Assembly: GCA_011176545.1 (NCBI GenBank)
Contig: DUEN01000001.1
Location: forward strand, 1 to 62,780
Source of the DNA: Caldilineae bacterium
Lineage (GTDB): Bacteria > Chloroflexota > Anaerolineae > DUEN01
DNA: 62,780 nucleotides
Direction of reading: 5' to 3'
This document shows, one piece after another, positions 8,274 through 16,126 of this stretch. Position 1 is the stretch's first letter. Each line of letters begins with the position of its first letter. Both the position numbers and the translations under genes were made by a program. Below the pieces are notes generated by a model, which did not search any database, was not told where the DNA came from, and saw only the letters and a list, made by a program, of their open reading frames with translations.

Positions 8274-9668
8274 ATGAACATCATCCTGCTCATCTCCGAC
8301 ACGTTCCGCTACGATAACTTGTTCGACCGGGCGGCCATGCCGGTGCGCACTCCGGAGTTGGATCGCTTTGCCAAACGAACGGTCAGCCTGTCGCGCATGT
8401 ACACGGGGAGCTTCCCGACCATCCCCCATCGGACGGACGTGACCACCGGCCGTTATGGATGGCCGTGGTATCCCTGGCAGGACCGCCGCCAGAGCAGCCC
8501 CAACCACATCCCGACGTTACTCCGGGAAGCGGGCTACGTCTCCCAGCTCATCTGCGATTGTCCCCATCTGTTCCGCAACGGCTTCGACGCGGGCTTTGAC
8601 GGCGCCTATGTGATCCGGGGACAGGAGGGGGATACCTATTTCCTCAGGATGAACCATTCCATCGAGCACGTCATGCCCCCGGAGAAGACGCGCCATTCCT
8701 ATCACTTTCATGGAGAGAACCTGGTCGATTTGGCCCGCTGGACGAATCGATACTGGTATCGCGAGATCGACCGGTTCCCGCCGCGCACCGCGGAGCTAAC
8801 CGTGGAATGGCTGGAGGAGAACTATCAGTTCCATCCTTTCTTTCTGTGGGTGGATTTCTTCGATCCTCACGAGCCATGGGACCCGCCGGAGTACATGGTG
8901 AAGCGATACGATCCGGATTACGACGGGATCCCCATGCTGCATCCGAACTACGGCAAGGCCAGCGATTTCACGCCTGAGGAGCTGAGGAACCTGCGCGCGC
9001 ACTACTGCGCCGAGGCGGAGCTGGTCGATCGTTGGGTCGGTCGTGTGCTCCAGAAGATCGACGATCTCGGCCTGTGGGAGAACACCATCGTGGTGTTCAC
9101 GTCCGACCACGGCATCAGCCTGGGCGAGCATAATCGCACGGGAAAGTCGAATATCAACCGCTACGATGAGCGGTTCTGGCCGCTCTATCCCGAGATCGCC
9201 CACGTGCCCTGCCTGATCGCGGCGCCCGGCATCGAAGGCGGCCGCACCATCGACGCGCTGCTCCAGCCGGCCGATCTCTTGCCCACCCTGCTCGATCTGG
9301 CCGGCGTCGAAGTGACGCCCCCACAGCCGTTCCATGGCCGTTCCTTCGCGCCCTTGCTGCGGGGGGAATCCGAGGAAGCGCTACACGACTATGTGATCAC
9401 GGCCTCGTTCCTGCGCCTAGAGGAGGGATCCATCCCCGCCGAGAGCACGACCCCCGTCATATACACGGAGAAGTGGGCTTACACCCCGATCGGAGCGGAA
9501 GGTACGCGTGAGCTGTATGATCTCGAGGCCGACCCGTACGCCGAGACGAACGTCATCGCCGAACATCCTGACGTCGCCGACGATCTGCATGAGAAACTAG
9601 TCGCCTGGCTGGAAGAGATCCAGGCGCCGGAGGAGGTCGTCGCCTTCTTCCGACAAAGGCAAGGATAA
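8274..9668 (+). CDS. sulfatase-fold hydrolase with Thr at the formylglycine position
   Basis: A 464-residue alkaline-phosphatase-superfamily protein of sulfatase shape: LISDTFRYDN at the N-terminus (metal Asp), the active-site loop TIPHRTDVTTGR (49-60), WVDFFDPHEPWDPP, FTSDHGISLGEHN (second metal site), and the C-terminal ELYDLEADPYAETNV. True sulfatases carry C/S-x-P-x-R, with the Cys or Ser converted to formylglycine; here the residue is Thr49 (T-I-P-H-R). Thr is the nucleophile in phosphodiesterase/pyrophosphatase relatives, so this may be a phospho- or phosphonate-ester hydrolase rather than a sulfatase. No signal peptide is seen, so it is probably cytoplasmic. It is last in the HAD-AAC(3) operon. 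Confidence 0.82.
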   Translation: MNIILLISDTFRYDNLFDRAAMPVRTPELDRFAKRTVSLSRMYTGSFPTIPHRTDVTTGRYGWPWYPWQDRRQSSPNHIPTLLREAGYVSQLICDCPHLFRNGFDAGFDGAYVIRGQEGDTYFLRMNHSIEHVMPPEKTRHSYHFHGENLVDLARWTNRYWYREIDRFPPRTAELTVEWLEENYQFHPFFLWVDFFDPHEPWDPPEYMVKRYDPDYDGIPMLHPNYGKASDFTPEELRNLRAHYCAEAELVDRWVGRVLQKIDDLGLWENTIVVFTSDHGISLGEHNRTGKSNINRYDERFWPLYPEIAHVPCLIAAPGIEGGRTIDALLQPADLLPTLLDLAGVEVTPPQPFHGRSFAPLLRGESEEALHDYVITASFLRLEEGSIPAESTTPVIYTEKWAYTPIGAEGTRELYDLEADPYAETNVIAEHPDVADDLHEKLVAWLEEIQAPEEVVAFFRQRQG

Positions 9669-9739
9669 GAGCGACGGTCAACATGACATCAGGTAGGAGC
9701 AAAGCGTCATCTGACCACTTACAAGGCAGTTAATGGTAG

Positions 9740-9759
9740 GGGCGACCGGCCGGTCGCCC
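9740..9759. repeat. 20-bp perfect palindrome
   Basis: GGGCGACCGG directly abuts its reverse complement CCGGTCGCCC, in a GGTAGG...TTAGG context. It lies between convergent genes, next to the terminator at 9781-9811, and looks like an interspersed palindromic repeat unit. Confidence 0.7.
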
Positions 9760-9780
9760 TTAGGAAAGGGCATGGAATGA

Positions 9781-9811
9781 AAAACCCGGCTTCTCGGAGA
9801 AGCCGGGTTTT
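9781..9811. terminator. bidirectional rho-independent terminator
   Basis: AAAACCCGGCTTCTC pairs with GAGAAGCCGGGTTTT (15 bp, one-base loop). The A-rich and T-rich ends make it work in both directions, between the convergent sulfatase-like (+) and parvulin (-) genes. Confidence 0.92.
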
Positions 9812-9819
9812 TCACAGGC

Positions 9820-11217
9820 TCAGCGGCTAAGGAGGTCCAAACAACAGAGAGTACAATCCGCGTCCAGAGGCCAGCGCTGGATATCCATCGCGGCCTTCTG
9901 CTCTGCCAGGAGGTTACGATACGCCTCGTCTCTGCGTCGTTCCAGCTCCAATGGATCGACGGGACGACTTGGGTCCTTCTCCAACACCTGGATGATGTGA
10001 TATCCGAACATTGTCTTCACGGGATCGCTGATCTCACCCGGCTCCAGGGAGAAGGCCGCCTCCTCGAACTCGGGCACCATGCGCCCCCGGCCGAACCATC
10101 CCAGATCGCCACCGCTCTCCTTGCTGCCGGGGTCATCGGAGTACTCCCTGGCCAACTCGGCGAAGTCCTCCCCCGCCCGCAGACGCTCGACCAGTTCCTT
10201 CGCCAGCGCGAGCGCCTCTTCCTCCGTACGAGGCTCCAACGTCGGCGTCGGTGTCGGCGTTGGCTCCTGCGGCGTGGGCGTCGGCGGCTGCACTCCCTCC
10301 GGCAGAGGCGTGGGGGTGAACGTCGGCGTGGGCGTGGGAGCAGGCGTGCGGATGGCGATCAGGATATGCCGGGCGTGAACCTGCTCTTCCGTGGTCGGCA
10401 CCTCCTGAGCCACCTGTTCCCGCAGCTTCTCTTCCAGCAGCCGAACCTCGATAATCCGCCTGTACTCGTCCAGGGACATATCTGCCACCTGGGCCAGCGT
10501 GGTCACCATATTCTGCAGCCCTTCCTGGTACTCCGCGTCCGTCAGGATATGGATCGTGGGCGTCGGCGTCGGAGTAGGCGTGGGAGTAGGCTCCTCCGTC
10601 TCCGCCCCCTCCGGATTAGGCGTCGGCGTTGGGGTGGGCGTCCAGGAAGCCGCTGTGGCCGTCGCCTCCACCTGGGCCTGAGCCGTGGCCGTGGCCTCTG
10701 GCTCCGTCAGAGCGCCCCGTCCTCGCGCCACCTGGGAACGCAGATCCGCCTCAACTTCCTCTGGAGAGACCGATATCCCTCGCTGAGCAGCGAGCTGGCG
10801 GATCACCTCCTCGTCAATCATCTGATCCAGGACCTGACGCCTCAACGTCTCCGGATTGGACAGCAGGGCCTGGATCTGATTAATCTGGCTGGCGAAAATC
10901 GATGGCCCCTGACCTGTGGAGAACTGGGCATCCAGCATACGATATTGCTCAAGTTGCCTCTCCAGGCTGTTCTTTTGTAACCGGAATCGGCGTTCCAGGT
11001 CGTACGCGTGGATGGCAGCATTTCCGACGCGCGCGAGGGGCAGACGGGGCTTACACAGGTAATCGTTTGCCGCTCCAACGAGGATCAGCACCAAGGTGAT
11101 GGCGATGACCACGCCAGTGAAGATCATGACCCTCCGCGACTGCTCACGATGACGACGACCTATCGCGACCTGCTTGCGAGTTGGCTCGGTTGACCGCTTT
11201 CTGCGCTTCTTCGTCAT
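9820..11217 (-). CDS. membrane-anchored parvulin-type peptidyl-prolyl isomerase (SurA/PrsA-like)
   Basis: A 465-residue foldase-like protein with a Lys/Arg-rich cytoplasmic start, one membrane helix (about 30-50, [20 protein letters not shown]), a SurA-N-like helical domain, and a C-terminal PpiC/rotamase domain (VHARHILI, then [38 protein letters not shown], and GYHIIQVLE). It should assist folding of exported proteins outside the membrane. Unusually, two Thr-Pro-rich segments interrupt it: one inside the SurA-N part (about 190-222) and one inside the rotamase domain after [10 protein letters not shown] (about 290-330). The C-terminus carries DADCTLCC. The gene is monocistronic, with a strong terminator just after its stop. 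Confidence 0.88.
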   Translation of the reverse strand: MTKKRRKRSTEPTRKQVAIGRRHREQSRRVMIFTGVVIAITLVLILVGAANDYLCKPRLPLARVGNAAIHAYDLERRFRLQKNSLERQLEQYRMLDAQFSTGQGPSIFASQINQIQALLSNPETLRRQVLDQMIDEEVIRQLAAQRGISVSPEEVEADLRSQVARGRGALTEPEATATAQAQVEATATAASWTPTPTPTPNPEGAETEEPTPTPTPTPTPTIHILTDAEYQEGLQNMVTTLAQVADMSLDEYRRIIEVRLLEEKLREQVAQEVPTTEEQVHARHILIAIRTPAPTPTPTFTPTPLPEGVQPPTPTPQEPTPTPTPTLEPRTEEEALALAKELVERLRAGEDFAELAREYSDDPGSKESGGDLGWFGRGRMVPEFEEAAFSLEPGEISDPVKTMFGYHIIQVLEKDPSRPVDPLELERRRDEAYRNLLAEQKAAMDIQRWPLDADCTLCCLDLLSR

Positions 11218-11250
11218 GGCACCCCGTGAGATTGTCTATTGTTTTGGAGG

Positions 11251-11336
11251 AACCGCAAAGAACGCAAAGAGCGCTAAGGTTTTGTAAAACGACATCAGAT
11301 TGAATTGTCTTTGCGCCCTTCGCGCCCTTTGCGGTT
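11251..11336. repeat. inverted GCAAAG-type repeats upstream of the parvulin gene
   Basis: The left arm (AACCGCAAAGAACGCAAAG, then AGCGC) is matched in inverse orientation by the right arm ending CGCCCTTTGCGGTT. Each arm is itself a 9-nt tandem unit (CGCAAAGNN). It looks like an interspersed repeat; no gene lies in 11218-11389. Confidence 0.55.
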
Positions 11337-11389
11337 AGGAGAGTAAACTATCTAAGGTCCAATACAGAGATCATCCCGCTTAAACGACG

Positions 11390-11421
11390 AAAGGCATAGG
11401 ATGCTCCCATCCTATGCCTTT
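11390..11421. terminator. terminator of the rpsF-ssb-rpsR operon
   Basis: AAAGGCATAGGATG (11390-11403) pairs perfectly with CATCCTATGCCTTT (11408-11421) across a 4-nt loop. It lies about 50 nt after the rpsR stop. Confidence 0.75.
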
Positions 11422-11468
11422 CTCCCCACCCCACGATGTCACTGTCCATGGATCAGCCCGCGATCGAC

Positions 11469-11837
11469 TCAGCCCTGGTGCTTCACAGCCATATGGATGT
11501 GCTTCCAAGTAAAAGGCAACAGCGCCAAGAACCGGGCGCGCTTGATGGCGAGAGCCAGGGCGCGCTGATGCTTGGAACACAACCCCGTCTTACGACGCGG
11601 CCAGATCTGCCCTCGCTCGCTGAGGAACCGGCTAAGCACCTCCGGCTGCTTGTAATCGATATATGTAATCCCTTCCGCACAGAATGGGCATACCTTCTTA
11701 CGACGCCCAAAACGGCGCCTCGGACGCACAGCCGCCTGCGCGGCCGACGAAGCGGGCCGGGCTTGAGGCGCGGCCGTTTGCGCCTCGGCAGGCTGCGTCT
11801 CCGCCACCTGATTCTCACGCTCCACAGCTTCAGCCAA
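11469..11837 (-). CDS. rpsR: 30S ribosomal protein S18
   Basis: A 122-residue S18, part of the small-subunit platform next to S6. The conserved core starts at [19 protein letters not shown] and runs through [20 protein letters not shown] and [24 protein letters not shown] plus CSKH form a zinc-binding site, so this is the Cys-containing (C+) form. About 45 Ala/Gln/Pro-rich residues precede the core and are not part of the usual fold. It lies 30 nt after ssb and is the last gene of the operon. Confidence 0.96.
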   Translation of the reverse strand: MAEAVERENQVAETQPAEAQTAAPQARPASSAAQAAVRPRRRFGRRKKVCPFCAEGITYIDYKQPEVLSRFLSERGQIWPRRKTGLCSKHQRALALAIKRARFLALLPFTWKHIHMAVKHQG

Positions 11838-11867
11838 CGTATCCCTCCCTTAACACACGAATGCCTC

Positions 11868-12254
11868 TTACGTATCGGATTCCTGGACGTCCGCGTCTCC
11901 GCCGAGATCCATCTCCGGCGCGCGGCTGTCCAGCATGATCATCTCGCTGGCGACCACCTCGGTCCGATAATGCTTCTGACCATGCTCATCGTCCCAACAC
12001 CGCGTCTGGAGATGTCCCTCAACGTACACCCGGGAGCCCTTCCGCAGATACTGATTGCAAATCTCCGCGAGATTCCCCCAGGCTACCACATTAAACCATT
12101 CCGTCGCGTCTCGCCGTTCGCCGTCCGCGGTGACCCAGCTCCGGCTGGTGGCTACACTGAACGAGGTGACCGGCTTTCCGCTAGGGGTATACCGCATCTC
12201 GGGATCCCGCCCCAGATTGCCGATAATGATGACCTTATTCAGTCCTCGTGCCAT
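11868..12254 (-). CDS. ssb: single-stranded DNA-binding protein
   Basis: A 128-residue SSB: OB-fold with LNKVIIIGNLGRDPEMRYTP, TSFSVATSRSW, EWFNVVAWGNLAEICNQYL and GSRVYVEGHLQTRCW. It coats single-stranded DNA in replication and repair as a tetramer in most bacteria. The C-terminus is acidic (EMDLGGDADVQESDT) but lacks the classical DDDIPF tip, so partner contacts may differ. I chose the ATG at 12254, preceded by CGGAG; a GTG at 12263 is also possible. It sits between rpsF and rpsR, as in many bacteria. Confidence 0.95.
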   Translation of the reverse strand: MARGLNKVIIIGNLGRDPEMRYTPSGKPVTSFSVATSRSWVTADGERRDATEWFNVVAWGNLAEICNQYLRKGSRVYVEGHLQTRCWDDEHGQKHYRTEVVASEMIMLDSRAPEMDLGGDADVQESDT

Positions 12255-12318
12255 ACTCACCACTCCGTTTCCATACCCTCTCGATCATCTCACGAGGGCG
12301 ACGAAATCCTCTCGCGCC

Positions 12319-12606
12319 CTACGCGCCCGGACGGACGATGAGGTGACGCATGACATCCTCGCTCAGCCGCAGATTGCGCTCCAACTCGGCGACGGCCTCC
12401 GGGGCCATGCGCAACCGCTGGACGACGTAGTATCCCTCCCACTGCTTCTGGATGGGATAAGCGAGGCGTCTGCGTCCCCACGGCTCCGTCTCGATCACCT
12501 CACCGCCACTGGAGACGATCCAATTGGTCACCTGTTCGATAGCGGAAGCCACGCCTTCCTCGTCAAGACGTGGATGGAGGATAAAGACCATCTCGTATTC
12601 TCGCAC
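12319..12606 (-). CDS. rpsF: 30S ribosomal protein S6
   Basis: A 95-residue S6 with the typical start REYEMVFILHPRLDEE, the central PWGRRRLAYPIQKQWEGYYV, and a C-terminal strand MRHLIVRPGA. The start is GTG with AAGG 6 nt upstream. It is first in the rpsF-ssb-rpsR operon, driven by the promoter at 12724-12752. The roughly 110-nt leader contains an ACCGA element that could be the S6:S18 autoregulatory site (inference). Confidence 0.95.
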   Translation of the reverse strand: MREYEMVFILHPRLDEEGVASAIEQVTNWIVSSGGEVIETEPWGRRRLAYPIQKQWEGYYVVQRLRMAPEAVAELERNLRLSEDVMRHLIVRPGA

Positions 12607-12723
12607 GCTCGCCTTCTAGCCTCCTTTCTCTGGGTTAGCCCTCGGTCAAACGCATTCGGGCGAATGCGCGGCCAAGAGCAGAAAGAACGAGGGCCAATGA
12701 GGTCCCTCGTCGCGAGCGATGAG

Positions 12724-12752
12724 AATATAACATAAAGTCCCTCTGGGAGCAA
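12724..12752 (-). promoter_or_regulatory. promoter of the rpsF operon
   Basis: On the minus strand, TTGCTC (12747-12752), a 17-bp spacer and TATATT (12724-12729). It leaves a leader of about 110 nt before rpsF. Confidence 0.6.
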
Positions 12753-12761
12753 ATCGAGCGA

Positions 12762-12790
12762 TTGACGATGCCCCTTACGTGTGCTATGAT
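12762..12790 (+). promoter_or_regulatory. sigma-70-type promoter of the GNAT gene
   Basis: TTGACG (12762-12767), a 17-bp spacer and TATGAT (12785-12790). It also rules out translation starting at the GTG at 12779. Confidence 0.75.
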
Positions 12791-12823
12791 CAACGCAATT
12801 CATCGGAGGAACGAGCTCAAGCC

Positions 12824-13687
12824 GTGCAGAAAGAGCCGGTACGCATACTCCCCGCAGATGCCGCGCCATGGGATTCGCTGGTCCAGGCGCTAAACCGCGG
12901 ATACAGCGACTACTCCGAACCCATCCACACCACCGTCCTGCAACTGCAACAGATGGTCACCGCGTGGGATATCGATCGGCGAGGCTCCGTCATCGCCTTC
13001 TCACCCCATGGCAGACCCATCGGGGTCGGGCTCCTCGGGATACGCGGGAACCGGGCCTGGATTGGCGGCTTGGCCGTCGCGCCGGAGTGGCGGCGGCGCG
13101 GCGTAGGGCGAGCGATATTAAACAGCCTTATCCAGGCGGCTCGGGAGCGTGAGGCGACCAGCGTAACCCTGGAGGTCCTGACGGAAAACGAGCCCGCCAT
13201 ATCCCTCTATCGATCCACCGGATTTCATATCCACAGGGAACTTCTCAGCTGGGAACGGGGGCCTGAGGTCGGAGCGCTCCCTCCTCCTGCTTCCCGCGCC
13301 GTGCCAGCCAAGGCGACCGAGCTGGTGAGCAACTTCGACGCCTGGCACGCGGAACCGCCCTGCTGGCAACGGGAACTGCGCTCCCTGCGCCCTCACCTGC
13401 ATCGCATGGACGGTTGGGGCCTGTTCGAAGGCAGCCAACTGGTCGCCTATGCTCTCACCTTTGAACAGGGCAACCAGCTCACGCTGGTGGATGTGGGCAT
13501 ATCCCCCTTCGCGGATGCACACATCACAGCCCGAGCTCTACTTCAATCGCTTCAGCTGCTGCACGCTGAGTGCCTCCTTACGCTTCGGAACATCCCCGCC
13601 GGCGACCCGCTTAATCACACCCTGGCCGCGCTGGGCTTTCAGGTCGATCGTCGCCAGTATGAGATGATTCTGAAACTCCCACCATGA
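12824..13687 (+). CDS. GNAT-family acetyltransferase (tandem GNAT fold)
   Basis: A 287-residue protein. Its first half is a complete GNAT domain: AWIGGLAVAPEWRRRGVGRA (acetyl-CoA loop Q/RxxGxG/A as RRRGVG), then VTLEVLTENEPAISLYRSTGF. The second half is a weaker GNAT-like repeat, ending LAALGFQVDRRQYEMILKLP. It should acetylate an amine of a small molecule or protein; the substrate is unknown. The start is taken as the GTG at 12824 because the promoter covers anything further upstream. The GGAGG at 12805-12809 is 14 nt away, longer than ideal, so the start is uncertain. It stands alone, divergent from rpsF. Confidence 0.8.
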   Translation: MQKEPVRILPADAAPWDSLVQALNRGYSDYSEPIHTTVLQLQQMVTAWDIDRRGSVIAFSPHGRPIGVGLLGIRGNRAWIGGLAVAPEWRRRGVGRAILNSLIQAAREREATSVTLEVLTENEPAISLYRSTGFHIHRELLSWERGPEVGALPPPASRAVPAKATELVSNFDAWHAEPPCWQRELRSLRPHLHRMDGWGLFEGSQLVAYALTFEQGNQLTLVDVGISPFADAHITARALLQSLQLLHAECLLTLRNIPAGDPLNHTLAALGFQVDRRQYEMILKLPP

Positions 13688-13817
13688 AGCGAACGATCCC
13701 GCTGGCGTGGGACCGGACGAGATCGCCAGAACAAGATAACAGCGCCGTTGCGCCCTGCGATAGGATTACACGGCCTATTCCAATATGAGCGACAAGCCAT
13801 TCCTCGGAGGCGATAAG

Positions 13818-14573
13818 ATGCGGATCAACACAGCCAAACGTCGGATGTTAGAGGGGAAACCGGTCATCGGCGCCCCTATATCCCTGGGGGCCCCCATCGT
13901 GGGAGAGCTTCTGTCACAGGCGGGGTTCGACTTCGTGCTGGTGGATAACCAGCATGGCCTATGGGATGACAATGGGACTATGTTGGCCTTCCGAAGCATC
14001 TGCCTAGGGCCAGCGGTGCCCATGGCCCGGGTCCGCCAGAACGACTTCTACGCCATCGGGCGTCTGCTGGATCGAGGAGCGTTGGGCATCGTCGTCCCCA
14101 TGGTCAACTCCGTAGAGGAGGCGAAGGCCGCGGCATACGCAGTGCGCTATCCTCCCCGGGGAGGGCGCTCCATCGGCCCCACGGGGGCTGGCTTCCTGGG
14201 GGAAGATTACGTGCGTCGGATCGATGACGAAGTCTTCCTGGCCGTGCAGATCGAGTCGATCCAGGCGGTCGAGCGGGCCGAGGAGATCCTGGCGGTCGAG
14301 GGGGTGGACGGTTGCTGGATCGGCCCCGCCGATCTGAGCAATTCCATGGGGGTGGATCAAAGCACCTCGGAGGGTGCTGCGGCGGTCGAGTCGGCGATCA
14401 TGCGCGTGCTGGAAGCCTGTCGGAAGGTTGGGAAGATCCCAGGCATCGCGGCCGGTCGTGACGCCGCGCGCTGGATCGAACGGGGGTTCCTCTTCGTCAC
14501 CATCACCAGCGAGATCGACCTCATGATGACCGAGGCGAGGAGGATGCTGCAGGAGCTAGGTCACCTGACCTAA
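13818..14573 (+). CDS. HpcH/HpaI-family aldolase
   Basis: A 251-residue class II pyruvate-type aldolase with a TIM barrel of the HpcH/HpaI/CitE superfamily. Such enzymes cleave 2-keto-3-deoxy sugar acids or 4-hydroxy-2-oxo acids to pyruvate plus an aldehyde. Visible marks are DFVLVDNQHGLW (catalytic His), ALGIVVPMVNSVEEA, AVQIESIQAVERAEEI (metal Glu) and GCWIGPADLSNSMG (metal Asp). I chose the ATG at 13818 with GGAGG 7 nt upstream; an ATG at 13785 lacks such a site. It lies convergent to the large minus-strand sugar operon, suggesting sugar-acid catabolism, but the substrate is not determined. Confidence 0.87.
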   Translation: MRINTAKRRMLEGKPVIGAPISLGAPIVGELLSQAGFDFVLVDNQHGLWDDNGTMLAFRSICLGPAVPMARVRQNDFYAIGRLLDRGALGIVVPMVNSVEEAKAAAYAVRYPPRGGRSIGPTGAGFLGEDYVRRIDDEVFLAVQIESIQAVERAEEILAVEGVDGCWIGPADLSNSMGVDQSTSEGAAAVESAIMRVLEACRKVGKIPGIAAGRDAARWIERGFLFVTITSEIDLMMTEARRMLQELGHLT

Positions 14574-14657
14574 GGATCACGCAGGATTGCGGTTCGGGAA
14601 CGCACGAGAGTTGGAGGGCTTCAGATAAGGAGTCCTCATGCTCAGCATCAGCCTAGT

Positions 14658-14795
14658 AGCTTCACACTTAACCGTGGTTGTTGTCAAAGCGCCATATCCG
14701 CATGGTAGAGAATAAGGCCGGTTTCCATACCGGCCACAAGATGACGGGTAAGAAACCCGCCCTACACGCCCTCCACGGTTGAATGCGGTGCTACC
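14658..14795 (+). mobile_element. MITE-like repeat element, copy 1
   Basis: About 138 bp bounded by AGCTTCACACTTAACCGTGG and CCACGGTTGAATGCGGTG. Ends are imperfect inverted repeats (TTAACCGTGG against CCACGGTTGAA). Inside are a GGCCGG...CCGGCC hairpin and GGGTAAGAAACCCGCCCTA. A second copy in inverse orientation is at 59994-60140. No coding potential. Confidence 0.7.
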
Positions 14796-14796
14796 A

Positions 14797-16110
14797 TCAG
14801 CTCGATGTGAGAGAAAATACGTTGGCGCCATCGCGAGTATCTGCCCCACCGTCGAATTGGGGCAGATACTCGCGATGGGCTGCCAGCAGCTCGTTCAAAA
14901 GAGGCACGGCGACTTCGTACGATGGGACCAGGGGGTGTGCCAGCAGCGCCTGTAAAGCCAGGCGATAGCTACCGGTCACCGCGGCCTCAACTGTAAGCTG
15001 CTCATAGGCTTTCACCGCGCAGACGAGGCCGCGCATCGCCGGTGGGAGTTCGCCGACCACGATGGGATGGGGGCCCAGGCGATCTACCATGCACGCGACC
15101 TCTACCACCGCATCATCGGGGAGATCACGAATGGCCCCCCGGTTGGGGACGTTCACATACTGCCGCTCCCCGCGGTTGTGCCAGATGGCCAGCATAGCAG
15201 CCAGGGCGACGTCGGAATAGCCGCCGCCCCCGCGTTGCTTCAAAAGCTCGGGCTTCTCGGCCAGGGTGGGATCGGCATACATCCTCATCAGCTCGGCCTC
15301 GATGGTCTTCACCTGCTCACCCCGTGTCTGCGGTGCTGTTCGCATCTGCTCCAACATCCGCTCGCGGTGGTAGTAGTATGACAGGTAAGGACAGGGGATC
15401 GCGCGAAGGGACCGCATCAAGTCGCCATCGATGCGCCACCCGGCGGCGATGGCCGCCTCGATGGCGTCATCGGTGCGGTCCTCTCCGTCCACGATCACTC
15501 GGATGATCCATGAGAGGTGGTTGAGCCCCACATAGTCCACGTTCGCGCGCTCGGGGGGCACCCCCATGGCGTGCAGCACCGAGCGGGTCCAGATGAAAGG
15601 GCCAGCGCAGAGCCCGATGATGCGAGCCTCGGAAAAGCGGGTTACTGCCTCGGTGATGAGGCCGCTGGGGTTGGTGTAATTGATGATCCAGGCATCCGGG
15701 GCCAGCTCGACGACATCCCGAGCGATGTCCAGAAGGACAGGGATGGTACGTAGCGCCTTGGCAAACCCGCCGGGGCCTGTCGTCTCCTGACCGATAATGC
15801 CGTACTTGAGCGGAATGCGCTCGTCGCGGATGCGCGCGTCCATGCCACCGACCCGAACCAGCGTACACACAAAAGCCGCGCCTGCGATGGCCTGACGACG
15901 GTCTCCCGTGGTCGTCACGCGGGTGGGAACGCCGGCTTTGGCGAACATGCGCCGACTGAGGCCGGCCAGGATCTCCAATCGCTCAGGATCGACATCCATC
16001 AGTGCCAGCTCGTCCACGGGCAGTTGATCGTGGTGACGGATGAGCCCGTCGATCAGCTCCGGTGTGTAGGAGCTGCCACCGCCGATGACGGCGATCTTGA
16101 TGGGTCTCAT
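14797..16110 (-). CDS. GH4 glycosidase, 6-phospho-beta-glucosidase-like
   Basis: A 437-residue family 4 glycosidase, a cytoplasmic enzyme class that needs NAD+ and a divalent metal such as Mn2+ and works by redox-elimination. The NAD-binding start is IKIAVIGGGSSYTPELIDGL; metal/substrate residues lie in NYTNPSG, GLCAGPF (Cys) and GLNHLSW (His). The SSYTPEL start resembles the 6-phospho-beta-glucosidase branch, but unphosphorylated substrates are possible because the neighbours are ABC rather than PTS genes. The ATG at 16110 has TTGGAG upstream. The last 18 residues (from DGGADTRDG) extend past the usual HREYLPQF end and come from an inverted duplication (14828-14878). It is the last gene of the 14-kb operon. 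Confidence 0.88.
   Translation of the reverse strand: MRPIKIAVIGGGSSYTPELIDGLIRHHDQLPVDELALMDVDPERLEILAGLSRRMFAKAGVPTRVTTTGDRRQAIAGAAFVCTLVRVGGMDARIRDERIPLKYGIIGQETTGPGGFAKALRTIPVLLDIARDVVELAPDAWIINYTNPSGLITEAVTRFSEARIIGLCAGPFIWTRSVLHAMGVPPERANVDYVGLNHLSWIIRVIVDGEDRTDDAIEAAIAAGWRIDGDLMRSLRAIPCPYLSYYYHRERMLEQMRTAPQTRGEQVKTIEAELMRMYADPTLAEKPELLKQRGGGGYSDVALAAMLAIWHNRGERQYVNVPNRGAIRDLPDDAVVEVACMVDRLGPHPIVVGELPPAMRGLVCAVKAYEQLTVEAAVTGSYRLALQALLAHPLVPSYEVAVPLLNELLAAHREYLPQFDGGADTRDGANVFSLTSS
14828..14878. repeat. perfect 21-bp inverted repeat inside the GH4 3' end
   Basis: Positions 14828-14848 and 14858-14878 are exact reverse complements, separated by 9 nt. On the minus strand the stem is followed by CGCCAACGTATTTTCTCTC, so the hairpin could also act as a terminator of the operon. 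Confidence 0.9.
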
Positions 16111-16126
16111 GTTCGGTGCTCCAACA

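Noticed and set aside
9997-10980. 327-codon open frame opposite the parvulin gene
   Set aside because: Arg/Leu-rich antisense of Thr-Pro repeats; no motif.
11436-12341. Long plus-strand frame across rpsR and ssb
   Set aside because: Antisense of two ribosomal-operon genes that are unmistakable on the minus strand.
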